This document shows positions 1 to 11,105 of a DNA stretch of 64,000 bases, in pieces. The notes beneath the pieces are model-generated. The model worked only from the letters and a program-made list of their open reading frames with translations, ran no database searches and had not been told where the DNA came from. The first letter of the stretch is position 1; each line of letters begins with the position of its first letter. Source of the DNA: Hyaloraphidium curvatum (lineage: Eukaryota > Monoblepharomycota > Hyaloraphidiomycetes > Hyaloraphidiales > Hyaloraphidiaceae); contig JAIVFI010000002.1 in NCBI GenBank assembly GCA_025558095.1, forward strand, positions 186,001 through 250,000. Reading direction: 5' to 3'. The translations under genes and the position numbers were made by a program.

Positions 1-135
1 TCCAGTGGAACTTCAGAATTTCTAGTTGAGAGGTCTAGCCACGCGCAGTCCAAATCCTGCTGATTGCGCGCAGCCGTTGACGCCAGGAAATCATCAGATA
101 GAATAGCTAACGAAGCAGAAGAGACATAGATGTGC

Positions 136-2422
136 TCAGTCCTTGATCGGCGCCGTCCTCGGCCCCCGTTTCCGGTCTCCGTCCTGCGCAACCTCCCTCA
201 ACGGCGCTGTCTGAGGCGCTGCGAACCTATCCTTCTCCGCCTTTTCCATCCCCAGCATAGACAGGCCAACCATGCTCTTGCCCTGCCTGCCGCCACCTGA
301 TCGGCCGGGGATGTGGACTGCCGATGCAGAGCCCGCCGTCGGGCCGCGGCCCGTCTGGAAACGCTGCAGGCGTAAGCGATAGAGGATCTCGTCGATGGCG
401 AGCTCGATTGCGAGCCTGTTGCGGATGAGCGGAATCTCTGAACCGGTGAGGAAACACCGGTTATAAGGTTGCAGGGCGCCGACCGAAACAAACCCACTGT
501 CTCGCGTCGCCTTGGCACCTCGAGCGACATAGTCCAGCGCGTCCTCCGGGCTGGGGTTGACTATGAGCTTGAAGTAGTCCGAGATGCCGGCCTCGGGCAC
601 GATCGTCACGTCCCCGGTGTAGCGTTGCTTCAGGAGCCCAATCGTGCGGGTCATGAGTCTCGGCCACACGCCCAGGTCAGCCAGCTGCCCCAGGCGATGA
701 GACAGCTCGTTCTGCATCAGGTCTGCGATAGGAGAAAGGAGACGAGTCGAGAGCGGGGGGACCAGGTCGCCAGAGACGAAGGGTATCACGTGCGGATTGA
801 CCTGGGACACGAGAAAGTGGTTAACGGAGAAGAGTTCGGATATCCGCGCCATCGGCAGGTCGCTGTATAAGAAGGGAGGGTCAGACACGCCCTGGCAAAG
901 CGACGCAAATGAAGCATACTTTTCGACGGAACCGTCGATCCAGCGATGGCCAGTTGGGTTCCACGGCACGGTCTTGCCGGCCTTGTCCTTGGCCAGCAAA
1001 GGCGCCGAGTTGTACACAAGCGGAAGTGCGCAGGATGCGGCAACAGCCGACCAGATGATAACATTCGGAGCTGGAAACCCAGATGAGGCGACAGGCCAAC
1101 GCAATGCCCCGTGCGCACCAACAAGTAAGGTAGTTCAGCACGCGCGGCATTTCGAATGACGAGCCCGGGCTGACTGTGATGTTGAGAATACGCCGAGTCT
1201 TGTTGAATGCCTCTTGGAACGTCAGCTCGCCGATGTTGTCTCTCAGGCTCTGCAGAAGCACTTCGACATCATACAGCACGCCCTCGGTCGCCATCCTGTG
1301 GAATATTGTGGAAAGCTTCTCGCCGGGTCGCGTGAATGTTTGCAGATTGAGGTTGCGAGGGTCAAAGATCGCCGGAAGCTCAGAATCTGTCCGAGTGCAA
1401 ATGACAGCGGCGATGATGCTCCCCACGCTCGCCCCGCTGATGACGCGCGGCAGCAGCTTCTCCTCAAAAAGCGTCCTGATGACACCGATGTGCATAATGC
1501 CAAGAGTTGCGCCTCCGGAAAGAAGAAGGGCCGTGCGGCCGAAGGACCTCTGAAGCGAAAGGAAGAACGAGTGTTTTGCGGAAACGGGGAGGGCGGAAAG
1601 GGTGGTCGGGGTGGAAGCCGCAGCGTTCGGATTCGACCATTCGGCATCGGCGACATAGTTGAGATTCGTGACGACCTCGGCGATGTAATCCTTGAAGACA
1701 ACGGTGCATTAGCCTCCCATTAGGCCAGTTTGCCAATATCTCACCCCAATGAGCTTCATGGGGCCCGGATTGGGCCTCCCGTATAGCTGCGGCGTCATCA
1801 TGCCGCCCAGATCCCGGTGGAGCCCGGTCCGCATGAGGAAGACGCAGAGGTCGAGGTCGCCTTCCAACCGCGCCGTCTGGAGCTGCTCCAGACGATCCTG
1901 CACGAGCTCCCAGTCATACAAATCGCTTCTCGGATCCAGCCCGTCCGGAAAAGAAGTGGAAGCCGAAGACGCCCAAGCGTTCGAGAGGAGCCTATGGCGC
2001 GACGGAGGTTCCTCCGCGAACTTGATGTGCCTCTCTGCCGGCGCAGACTCTTCCGCATCCCGCAGCGGCACCTCCTGGTCCACATGTGTCGTATCCAAGG
2101 TGGGCAGTTTTCCCCTCCGACGGGTGCCTCCCCGCTTGAGGGCCCCTCCGTTCAACAGAGCGGCCTCGTCCGACTGAGTCCGTGTCCGAGCCCGTCGCGA
2201 CGACGATCCTCCCCCGCCCGACCCATCTAGCGGCACATAGTCGCTCTGCTCCGTCCCTTGTTCCCCAGAGCTCCGCGCCTCCGTGTTTGACGGAGCTGCT
2301 GTCTCCGAGTCAGACGCGTCGCCGCCATCCTCGTCCTCGTGAGCGGCCGAAACGGAGCCAGACCCGTCGCTCCCGGCGGGCTCATGATGCAGGGGCTCCC
2401 GAAGCAATTGAGATGCGGACAT
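136..2422 (-). CDS. Patatin-type triacylglycerol lipase (TGL3/4/5, SDP1 family)
   Basis: Serine lipase expected to release fatty acids from stored triacylglycerol at lipid droplets. Four exons give about 707 residues: introns at 1691-1744, 1071-1122 and 863-919 (54, 52 and 57 bases, all GT-AG on the minus strand). The joins restore family motifs: KLIG-DYIAEV, LNYLT-SPNV and DGSVEN-DLPMARI. The tail of a DUF3336 domain (YDWELVQDRL, then MRTGLHRDLGG) precedes the patatin domain. The oxyanion loop SGGATLG, nucleophile motif GASVGS and catalytic Asp in WIDGS are all present. The first ATG of the frame (2422) was chosen because the open frame further upstream has no earlier ATG. The first 160 or so residues are acidic and low in complexity, and the start of the usual DUF3336 region is not visible, so an upstream exon may be missing. 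The family call is firm; substrate preference is inferred. Confidence 0.9.
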
Positions 2423-2539
2423 TTCCGGCTCCAGTGGCCATGCGCGGTAAGCACGACCGTGGTTGGGAAGCTCCGCCGGCGGACCAAGCCGCAACCCGCC
2501 AAAACGGAAAGCTCATTGAAGCATCATTCCATTACATCA

Positions 2540-3618
2540 TCAAGTAAGCATTGCGAAGTATTCGCCCAGGCCTACAGACTGAACCCCAAGGAAGTCCCGT
2601 ATCAGCTCGCACACCTCGCGCTCCTTGTCCAGCATCATGTTGTGCGAGGCGTCCGGCAGCACGTAGGGCCCTTCCACGCCACGGCACTTGCCGGCCTCCA
2701 ACTTCTCCACCACCCTCGCCGCGTTCGCAGGCGTCGTGACGCCGTCTTCCCCGCCGGCGACAACCAGGACCGGCGGCTGAATGCAGGACAGCGCCTCCCC
2801 CGCGCCGCTGAGGTCCACGCCGGCCATCATCCGCTTGACGACCGGCGTCCGGCTCATCTCGTTGAAGGCCCACTGTTTCCGCTTCACGGCCTCGCTGGCC
2901 TTCGAGGAAACGTAGCGCTTCACCGAGGCCGATTCCGCGCCGCCCGGTCGCTCCAAAGTGTTCCGCCAAGCCTCGATGAGCCACTCGGGTGCAAGCTTCA
3001 CCATCCGGTTCAGCTTCTCGTAGGTAGATTTGGGCACGTCCGGGTTCCCGGCGCCCAGCAGAACAACCGCGCGGGGCTGGTGATCCAGCAGCGTGCAGGC
3101 AACCGGCACCAGAGCTGAACCGTAACTGTGACCAACAAGGACAAAGGGAGGGGAAGGAGGGAGTGTGGAAATCACCGTCAGGAGGTCCTGCAGGAGTGAA
3201 GAGGTCGTGTAGGCGTGGAAGCTGCCTCAACGCGTCAATGCAGGTGCCAGCGACGATTGCAGAGGCCGTCTCACTCTTCAACCATCTCAGACTGCCCGTG
3301 CCCCACCCAATCATAAGCGAGGATGTTTGCTGCGCGGCTGAAGAAGTCGATTTGGCCCTGGAACTGTGCAGCGCAACCGCCGAGGCCGTGGACGAAGACG
3401 ACCCATGGGACGCGATCCCCCTTTGGATGCCGGATCCTGATCACGCGCAGCCTTTTGCCGCGGATTTCCTCCAGCTGGGAGTTCTTCTTGAGCAGGTCGG
3501 CCTCCTCGAACGCGGGGACCGAGGACGCGGCGGGGGGCGCGCTGATCCAGCGGAGGGCAAAGAATCCCGTCGCCGACAGCGCGACGAACGCGATCGCCAG
3601 CCCAGTCAACCAATGCAT
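2540..3618 (-). CDS. Alpha/beta hydrolase with N-terminal membrane anchor
   Basis: Predicted serine hydrolase of about 341 residues in two exons; intron 3222-3274 (53 bases) joins GHGQSEMVE to DFHAYTTSSL. The N terminus MHWLTGLAIAFVALSATGFF is a hydrophobic signal-anchor. The hydrolase core follows: oxyanion region VHGLGG, strand LAYDWVGHG, nucleophile elbow GHSYG, acid region GGEDGVT and catalytic His in DASHNMM. The order and spacing match ABHD-type lipases and esterases. The start at 3618 places the anchor at the extreme N terminus; an ATG at 3681 would add 21 residues. The stop lies about 120 bases from the lipase start on its left (2422). The substrate cannot be told from sequence; a lipid ester or thioester at a membrane is the natural guess. 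Confidence 0.85.
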
Positions 3619-3758
3619 GGCTGAATACGCGCAGGAACCCCGTCCGCGGTTGTTTACCGCGGGCGTCTGTATCTTGATCACGATGCTGCCACGAGCTCAG
3701 CAATCTAGATGACCGAAAACACGGATCGCGGCCTCTGGGGGAATCATTCTCGGGCGCG

Positions 3759-5050
3759 ATGATCCTCTCCTTCCTCCTCTCCGCCCTCGTGCTGTGCGCG
3801 GCGGGATGCGGCGCCTCGCGGCCCCCGTTCCGCTCTTCCTGGACCGGAGGCACTTCCTCCCGGAACGCCTCTTCCGCCGGCGCCGTCCGCCTCGGTTTCC
3901 ACATATCCTACGAATCCACAACGCCCGCGACCTTTGCCAGGCACTTTCTGCCCCCCGGAATGGCTCCAGCGGTGTTTGGCGATTTCATGCCTATCGGGAG
4001 CAGCTTCGACGCACAGTACTTTGTCAAGAAGGCCAAAATGGTGGCCGAGGTGGCTCCCTTCGTGTGGAACGGAACGGCACACGAGAGGATGGTATACTCG
4101 GTGGCGATTGAGCCGACAGAGGGGCTGGAAGCCGTCACCGACGCGTCATTGCGCGCCCTCACCGGTGCCGTCGTCGACGCCGAGGAAGCAGGCGTGCAGG
4201 TCGTCATCCGCTACGGCCACGAGATGAGCGGGGGCTGGGTACGTCGCTTGCCTGCGAGATCCATTGGAAAGAACGCGCCCTGACTTTGCATCCGCAGTAC
4301 GTGTGGGGCAAGAAACCAAAGGAGTACGTGGCCTCGTACCGCCGCGTCGCCTCCGCGATCCGCGCCGCCTCCCCCCGCACGCTGCTCCTGTGGTCCCCCG
4401 GGTCGGATAACTGCACCTGGTACGGCCCCAACAAGACCACGGCGGATCCGTGGGGGGAGTACTGGCCCGGCGAGGACGTGGTGGACCTGGTCGGGCTCTC
4501 GCTCTACTTTTTCGGGAAGAACTGGCCCAAACCTGGCAACGAGATGCCGGACGGCGACGATTTCCAGCGCTGGGTTTCCGGGGAACCTTCCTGCGGCAAC
4601 CCGAACTTTGACTTTTACTCGCGCTTCGCGGCGCGGTACGGCAAGCCGTTCGTGGTGTCCGAGACGGCCGCCGCCTTCAGGCTTCCCTTGAGCCAGAGCA
4701 GCAGGACGACGCGGGCGTCGACGACCACCTCTGCTGCGCCGACGCCGGCCTGGACGCCCGTGCCGGCCGAGTCGGAGCTGGCGATGAAGTCGGCGTGGTG
4801 GCGGCAGGTCTACTCCCCCGCCACGCTGCTCCGCTATCCGCTGCTGTGGGGTATCGTCTGGTTCGAGCACCTGAAGTACGAACTGGAGGAGTGGCGCGAC
4901 TTCAGGAGCGTCACGCACGGGGCGCTGGTTCGCGAGACGGTCGGAGAGTGGGACGAGGCGACGCTGGCGACGCTGGGGACCAGCGAGGTCGCCAAGCGGT
5001 TCCGCGAGGAAGTGTTGGGCTGGAATGCCCTGGTTTTCGGGGCTCCTTGA
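3759..5050 (+). CDS. Secreted GH26-like glycoside hydrolase
   Basis: Two exons joined across a 59-base intron (4239-4297) give 410 residues. A hydrophobic leader (MILSFLLSALVLCAAGCG) indicates secretion. The join produces RYGHEMSGGW-YVWGKKPKEY, the acid/base region of clan GH-A family 26 (His-Glu, then Trp and a W-G-x-x-P-x-x-Y stretch). A second glutamate in VVSETAA, near residue 283, fits the nucleophile. Family 26 enzymes cleave beta-mannans or mixed beta-glucans, so plant- or algal-wall breakdown is likely but not proved. A Ser/Thr/Pro/Ala-rich insert of about 35 residues directly follows the nucleophile loop; this is unusual within the barrel and might be a surface loop or an unrecognised intron. 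Without the spliced join neither exon would show the full active site. Confidence 0.85.
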
Positions 5051-5125
5051 ACGGCCGGACCAGGAGACGGTATATCGAATGTCATTCTGTATCTTTCCGT
5101 TGCTCTAGACCATGGTAGACAGGAT

Positions 5126-6049
5126 CTAAGGCGCCCCGTTCGCCGTTCCAGCTCCCGATGAGCACTCGCGGTCGATGATCTCGAGGAACCTCTCCGCCAT
5201 TTTCCTCCCCCCATCCTCGCTCGGCTCCACCCGCGCTATGTAGTCCCCGCTCTCCGGTTTCGGGTCCAGCACCTCGAACAGCGGGCACGGGGCCACCTTG
5301 CTGCCTTCCACGCGGACTGAGCAAGTGCCGAGCTCGTACACCTTGCGGATCAGCTTCTGCAGCTTGGACGGGTTGGAGTTGTACTGCAGGAGGGAGAGGG
5401 TGGTGTCGGCCCACGATCCCCCTGGCTTTTCGTGCGGGAAGTAGATCATGCAGGGTATCACAAGTCTCGGCTTGGTCTTTTCGCAGATGGCACCGACGTA
5501 CCGCGCAACCTGCGGACCGAACATGTCCACGAAATGGCCCAGCCCCACCGCGCTCCCGCTGTCGATGGCTTTGTCGGACGCGAGCGCCATGAGCGCGCCC
5601 ATGGACGCCATTGTCGTTAGGGACGGCCGCAGCGCAATGTCGTTGCCGCCCACGCTGACCACCAGCACGTCCTCGGGCCCCATGTGGTCGCGCACGAAAG
5701 CGTCCTGCTCGCGCAGCCCGCCGGAGCGGCTGGCGAGGGTGCTCTCCTCCACCGCGCAGTTGACGGCGACAAAGTCCAGCTTTCGCTGCGCGCAGAGGTC
5801 GTTGAGCTGGTGCGCAACGTCCGGGCGCGAGCGGGGAGGATCGAGCGCGGCCTCGTAGCCGTTGGCGGCAGGGCGCCAGGCGGACGCGGGGAACCAGAAT
5901 TTGGAGTCCAGGCTCGAGTCGCCGGCCAGCCAGATCCGAGGCTTGGGCGGGAGCAGGGGGAGCAGCGCGGCCAGGTGCTTGATCGTGTGGCCATGGTACT
6001 CGGAGAAGAACGCCTTCGAGTCGACTACTTTCGCCTCCTTGCCGGCCAT
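5126..6049 (-). CDS. SGNH/GDSL-type hydrolase
   Basis: Intronless frame of 307 residues starting at MAGKEAK. The block I nucleophile motif appears as LAGDSSLDSK and block III as VSVGGND (Gly-Asn-Asp). A conserved C-terminal stretch, PSEDGGRKMAERF, sits where the D-x-x-H pair is normally found, but a clear catalytic His is not seen there, so the triad is not fully assigned. No signal peptide is present, suggesting a soluble intracellular esterase or lipase. The open frame continues upstream past 7000 with low-complexity sequence that overlaps the next gene on the other strand; I regard that part as non-coding and used the ATG directly before the conserved domain. It converges with the GH26-like gene, with only 75 bases between their stops. 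Confidence 0.8.
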   Translation of the reverse strand: MAGKEAKVVDSKAFFSEYHGHTIKHLAALLPLLPPKPRIWLAGDSSLDSKFWFPASAWRPAANGYEAALDPPRSRPDVAHQLNDLCAQRKLDFVAVNCAVEESTLASRSGGLREQDAFVRDHMGPEDVLVVSVGGNDIALRPSLTTMASMGALMALASDKAIDSGSAVGLGHFVDMFGPQVARYVGAICEKTKPRLVIPCMIYFPHEKPGGSWADTTLSLLQYNSNPSKLQKLIRKVYELGTCSVRVEGSKVAPCPLFEVLDPKPESGDYIARVEPSEDGGRKMAERFLEIIDRECSSGAGTANGAP

Positions 6050-6342
6050 TTCGGGTCCTCTGGTGGTTGCTGCGGGGAGCAGCGCGTCGCGGAGCGAGTT
6101 TCGGGCGGCAAGCGCGGCGGGGCGAAGCGGCATGCAGCGCGTGCGAGGCCGCAATGTGCTGCCCGGTCGGTCGAGAGTCTGCCGTCCGAACGGACCAGCA
6201 GTCCACGTCAGCCCGAGCACAGCAGCCGGCTCAGCGCAACCGCGTGAGCTGGCGGCCCTGAGAGGTTCCAGAAGGGCCGGGCGCGCTCGCGTGAGCTTCC
6301 GTTCCGCAGATACGGCCGTCTCTCGTCCCGGCGACCCTTGAG

Positions 6343-7977
6343 ATGGCGCCTCTACCGGCTGCGGTGCCGACGGGTGCCGCGGCACGTACCGCCCCGCCGT
6401 TTCCCGCCCCGTCGCCGCTGCCGTCCTTCTGGCTCGCGTCACTGTCTCCCGCGGACCTCGCGCCGGTCTCGCCGTCGCTGCCGCCGCGGGCCGACTTTGT
6501 CGTGATCGGCGGTGGCCTGACCGGCGCATCGGCCGCGTACCATCTGGCAAAGGCGCTGCGCGAGGCCGGGGACGCGCGGACGGTGGCGCTGGTCGAGGCG
6601 CGCGAGCTGTCCGGGGGCGCGACGGGCAGGAACGGGGGCATCTGCGTCGCCGGCAAGGTGATTCGAGCATTGGCAATGGCGGCTTTGACGCGCCGGGCTC
6701 ATTAGTTGGCCAGGAATACTCGTGGAAGATCGCTGGCGACCTCGCGCAGGGCAAGAAGCTCGACACGGAGCACCTGCGCGTCAAGACGTCGTGGGAGCTC
6801 GCCAACGCGCGCGTGCTGGCCGAGTTCCACGACGGTTTCCGGAAGAGGAACCCGGGCTGCCCCGTGTTCTTCGAGCGGTGGCCCGAGGGCTGCATCGAGC
6901 TTTGGACCACGGACGAGGAGGCCAAGAGCGGGAAGGAGGTGCACGAGCTCATGGAAAAGGCCGGCCTGCGAACTGGGGACGACGGGGAACCTCGGTGGGA
7001 GGTATGGAGCGCCGAGCACGCGGAGAACAAGACGGGGGTCAAGGGCGTGAAGGGCGCCGTAGTTTACAAGACGGCCTTCCGGGCCTGGGGAGCAAAGGTG
7101 ATCCTCGTAGACTCACGTGAGCCGTGAAGCGGAACTCACACAGCGTCTTCTGTGGATCATAGTATGTCAACGCCGTCGCCAGCGGGGCCGCCGCCCTCGG
7201 TGCCTCCATCCACACGCACACCTTGGTCCGCAGCGTGGCCCGTTCTCCGGCCGGACCGGACCTTTGGACCATAGAGACCGACAAGGGCAATCTGACGACG
7301 AACCACGGTACGTTGAGCTTTCAATTCTCCCCCTGACTCGCCTTGCTCACCACCGCCCAATCCAGTCATATTCGCGACCAACGGCTACACCCGCTCGCTC
7401 CTCCCCTGGATCCCCGTCACCCCTCTGCGCGGCCAGATCCTGCTCACCAAGCCCCTCGCCGCTCCCCTGCCCTTCGACGCCGAGATTTCGATCAACTACG
7501 GCTGGCTGTACGGCGGCACCCGCGCCGACGGCCGCTTCTGCGTCGGCGGGCGGCGCGACGTGCTCGAGGGCAACGGCCACCTGCTGCACGAGGACTCGGT
7601 GCTCGACGGGGTGGTGTCCGAGGCGCTGGCAAAGGACGTGGACGCGTTCGGGGTGAAGTGGGAGAAGGAGGCCGAGTGGACGGGGATTCAGGGGTGGACG
7701 CCGGAGAGGTACCCCGTCATCGGGCCGGTGCCTGGCGAGGATTGGGGTTTCGGCGGGGAAGGAGGTGGGAGGTGGATCGCTGCGGGTTTCTGTGGCCACG
7801 GGATGGTGGGTTCGATCCCCCGTGCCTTTAGCGCTAGCTAACAGCCCGCATCAGCCCCAAGTGTTCCTCGCGGGACGGTGCGTCGCCAACCTGGCCTTGG
7901 GAAAGGGCTACGACGATATCGTGCCCGAGTACATGAGGAGCGAGGGCAGGGTCGAGGCTTGGAAGCAGCTGGGTTAA
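6343..7977 (+). CDS. FAD-dependent amino acid/amine oxidoreductase (DAO family)
   Basis: Five exons (introns 6658-6713, 7107-7162, 7308-7365, 7806-7854; 49-58 bases each) encode 471 residues. The N-terminal dinucleotide-binding motif is VVIGGGLTGASAAYHLA, followed by the second FAD contact region SGGATGRNGG. Later exons carry VIFATNGYT, TPLRGQ and GGTRADGRFCVGG, then a C-terminal FAD-closing segment (WTGIQGWTPERYPVIGPV and AAGFCGHGM). This is the layout of DAO-type flavoenzymes such as gamma-glutamylputrescine or sarcosine oxidases, which oxidise a C-N bond and pass electrons to oxygen. There is no signal peptide and no peroxisomal C-terminal tripeptide (it ends WKQLG). The second intron could use either of two nearby donors; GTAGAC at 7107 is the one that keeps frame. 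The substrate is unknown. Confidence 0.88.
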
Positions 7978-8052
7978 AATTCCGTGTCTATAGGGTATCT
8001 AGTCTCTCGTGTGTTCTTTCTTGTCTTGTGTCTATCCGGCATCCGTCTTCCG

Positions 8053-9422
8053 TCACGCGTCCTTGCCCAGAAGCCACAGAATCACCCCCACGCAGACCGT
8101 CATCGTCACGGCCGAAACCAGGTACTGCACCGCAGCCAGCGCCGCCGCGGCACCCGCCTCTCCCGTTGGCGAAACCAGCTGGCTCATAGCCACCACCAGG
8201 TTCGCCATGGCACGCACGAGTCGAAGAGCAGGATGAACCGCAGCATCGTGTTCCCCGCGGGTATCCACGGCCCCGTGAGGGCCTGCACGATCGGTATCGC
8301 GACGGCGGGCATAATGACGAGCTTGGCGATGGTGGTGGGCAGGATGCCGCGGAGGAAGGGGAAGCCGCCGCGGATCTTGACGGTGCCGAGGGCCGCGCCG
8401 AGGTTGAGCAGGGAAATGGGGACGCTGGCGGAGCCAACAAAGGCGAGGATGTCCCAGAACCAGCCGAGGGGAGTGCAGTCGGTCGGGTTGGTGCCGCAGG
8501 CGGGATTGATGAACAAGATTTTCAAGGCGGGAACGGCGCCGGCCAGCAAGCCCGCCCCGCAGGCGAGAAGATTGAGGAAAGGGAAGGCAGGAGGGAAGAT
8601 CTGCCGATAAAGACGGCGTGTCCGCAACACGAAGCGTCGCCAGGCAGACATTTGAGATTCGTGAACTGGCTCGTCGATCATCGGCACCGTCGATGAGAAG
8701 GTGTTTGCGGTCGCCATGGTTTTGCCCATGTCCGCATCCTTGGACTCCGATACCGCAGGAACAATGGCGCGCGAACTACGCCGCCGGGTCAGCGGCAACG
8801 CAACGGGCACGACCATGGCCGTTCCGTTCCCTGTACGCTGATCCACGTCCGCGAGCTCCGTCTCGTTCGACGCCTCGGATCCACTCGACGCTTCCGTGTC
8901 CACAGCCTGCACGATGTCGGCAATCTCCGTGGCCCGCCGCGCTTCCTCGTCGGCAGCAAGCTTCTTCATGGTCTCCGTCAGCTCGTAATCCCGCACCACC
9001 AGGTTCATCCCGATGACAAATATGAGCACCGAGTAGACAGTCAAGTAGCCCGAGACGTAGCCCACGGCCGCGGCCGAATCGCCCGGGTGGAAGGGCGGCC
9101 GGTCCCCTAGGCTCGTTCCCAGGGCAATCGGAAAGTCCCCCGTGTTGGTGAAGGCCATCGACGCCACCAGAGTGTACCGGAAGCCCTTCGGCGAGTTGAA
9201 TATCTTGACCACGGCCACTCCGAACAGGGCCCCGAGTATGACGTAGAAGAAGGCCCCGAAGACCAAGTACGGCAGCGCGGAAATGTTCTCCGAGTTGATC
9301 CCCAGAACTGTTCTACTGAATATTAGGCTCGGGAAGAGGACATTGATGTAGACGTAGGCAATCGCCTTGCTCTCGCGAGGTCCAATGATTCCGCGCCTCG
9401 CCACGAGGTAACCAAGTCCCAT
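8053..9422 (-). CDS. Auxin efflux carrier-like (PIN/Mem_trans) membrane transporter, frame broken near C terminus
   Basis: A multi-pass membrane protein with N- and C-terminal hydrophobic bundles separated by a long charged loop, as in fungal members of the auxin efflux carrier (Mem_trans) family. Seen in order: VLFPSLIFSRTV, YTLVASMAFTNTGDFPIALG, the loop, then INLGAAL-like LLNLGAALG and LPTTIAKLVIMPAVAIP. The expected C-terminal helices (MANLVVAMSQLVSPTGEAG and AVTMTVCVGVILWLL) are in another frame, starting at 8208. No GT-AG intron joins the two without deleting conserved residues, so one base appears to be missing around 8209-8220, next to a short C run. Sequence in frame upstream of the ATG (SVKPIIRIFWT) also looks like family sequence, so a short 5' exon may be missing. 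Substrate unknown; fungal relatives are in ER or plasma membrane. Confidence 0.8.
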
Positions 9423-9720
9423 GGTCCAGAAGATCCGGATGATCGGCTTGACCGAGCTCCAGATTATGGCGCGGAATCCGTCGTCGTTGCCACCACTCGG
9501 GCCTTAGGATTTTCGGAGGGCGGTCCGGGTTCTAGAGTGCGACTACGAAATTCCCTCCGCAGTCGACATCCTTGAAACACTCCCCGAGCCCTTGCCGTTC
9601 CAGGAGGGGTCCAGATTGCCTTTACGGAGGCCCATCGGACGTTTGCGGTTCGACTGAGCGCGGGACAGCCCTCCATTTGGCGCCGCGGCACCGGCGCGGT
9701 CGCGTCCCCGTCGAGTCACG

Positions 9721-10830
9721 ATGCGCGGGCGGCTGCGCGTCCCCATCGCCGCCACGCTCGCTTTGCTGGCGCTAGTACTTTTCTCGCGGCCGGCGCGCGC
9801 CGATGACCCGCCGAAGCAGGCCGCCCCCCCCGCTGCCAAGCGGCAGCAGGCCCACGCCCACGCGCACCGGCACATCCCCTTCGAGTTCGGCGACGAGCTC
9901 CGAATCGAGTGTGTGACCCCGGACGCGAACGGCACCGTGTACGTCGACCAGTTCGGCGAGCTCATCTACGGGCCGGGGCCGATTTGCGCCGAGACGGGCG
10001 AGACCTGGACGTTCCAATACGGCTACGACACCAACTTGGTGTGCCGATGGCTCATCGACTCGACCCTGTATCAGTTCCTGAAGATGATCATTCAGGGACA
10101 GGCGGTATACCGGTGTCGGCTGAAGATGAGCAAGGTGGGCCCGTCTGCAACTCGCAATGGCTTCGGTGGCTGATCGCGCGCTGCCGACCTCAGGAGGGCA
10201 GCATTTACATGCCGTACCCGTTGTCCATCTGGGGGGGCGTGGAACCGTCCCACATTCACGTGATGAACCATTTTTCCTTCAACTTCCACGCGGCGGAGGG
10301 TTTCCTGGTCGGGGCCGCGGCGTATCCCCTGCGAGATCACTTCCAGCTGCTGGAGCCGGGTTCCATGCTGACAATTCATGGGCCTGTGAGGTACGTTGCA
10401 GCTGGTTTTCTTGTTGGCCGCCCGAAATCACACTAACGACCATACCAGGTGGTTCGCGGGACACTCATACGAGCCTCTCCAGCCCCCGCCCAAACCCGCG
10501 GTGATGAAGCCCGCAGCCCCTGCTCCGGCCGCGGCGCAGAACGCACCGCCCGCCCAGCAACCCGTGGCAGGCCAACCCGCGGCGACTACGACCACCGCGT
10601 CGGTCACGGAGGCCAAGGCCAGCTTCACCCCCGCCATCCCCCTCAGCCCCATTCCGAACAAGAACGAACTTTCTGCGCGGGCCTGCGTCAAAGGCTACGG
10701 ATACTACGAGCCCTACATTGTGACCCTTTACTGCTTCATGTCCTCCGTGGCGACCGCGGGGATCTGCTACCTCGTCTACGTGTCCTTCATCAAGGCGGAG
10801 GCGATCGGAGGAGGGAGGAAGAACAAGTAA
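9721..10830 (+). CDS. Type I membrane protein of unknown function
   Basis: Three exons (introns 10135-10193 and 10391-10448, 59 and 58 bases) give 330 residues. A signal peptide (RVPIAATLALLALVLFSRPARA) is followed by a His/Ala/Pro linker and a compact globular region of about 170 residues. That region is rich in aromatics and has Cys in ELRIECVTP, GPICAETG, NLVCRWL and YRCRLK. A Pro/Ala/Gln-rich stalk follows, then one membrane segment (IVTLYCFMSSVATAGICYLVYVSF) and a short basic tail ending GGGRKNK, which could serve as an ER-retention lysine signal. Clean splicing and a conserved-looking domain argue for a real gene. I do not recognise the family; an ER or secretory-pathway glycoprotein or cargo factor is only a guess from the topology. 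Confidence 0.75.
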
Positions 10831-11105
10831 TGGGCTTTCTTGCCTGCGGGAGTGATCGGATCCGGGCTGCAAGGCACGGCTCGGGCGGCGTCTGCTGGGG
10901 AGGCGAGCCATGGGCGAGGTCTCGCTCGATATGTAATTCTCTTGGAGAAAAGAGATTCCTACAACTGTTCTCGTTGCTCCACCACCATGGACTTGACTCG
11001 GTTGACGACATTCAGCCCTCCGTTGCCGCCACCTACGTTTCAAGCTCGCTCTCTCGGCGCGACTCAACAACAAGCCCACCTCCCACGAGAACGAGGACGA
11101 ACAGC

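Noticed and set aside
1-135. A gene at the left edge
   Set aside because: No frame with domain-like content; it is 3' flank of the triacylglycerol lipase gene.
6050-7042. N-terminal extension of the SGNH hydrolase on the minus strand
   Set aside because: The frame stays open, but the sequence is Arg/Ala/Pro-rich and overlaps exons of the FAD oxidoreductase on the other strand.
7803-7832. A tRNA T-arm-like string (GGTTCGATCCC) on the plus strand
   Set aside because: It lies inside a 49-base intron of the FAD oxidoreductase gene, and no acceptor stem, D-arm or anticodon arm surrounds it.
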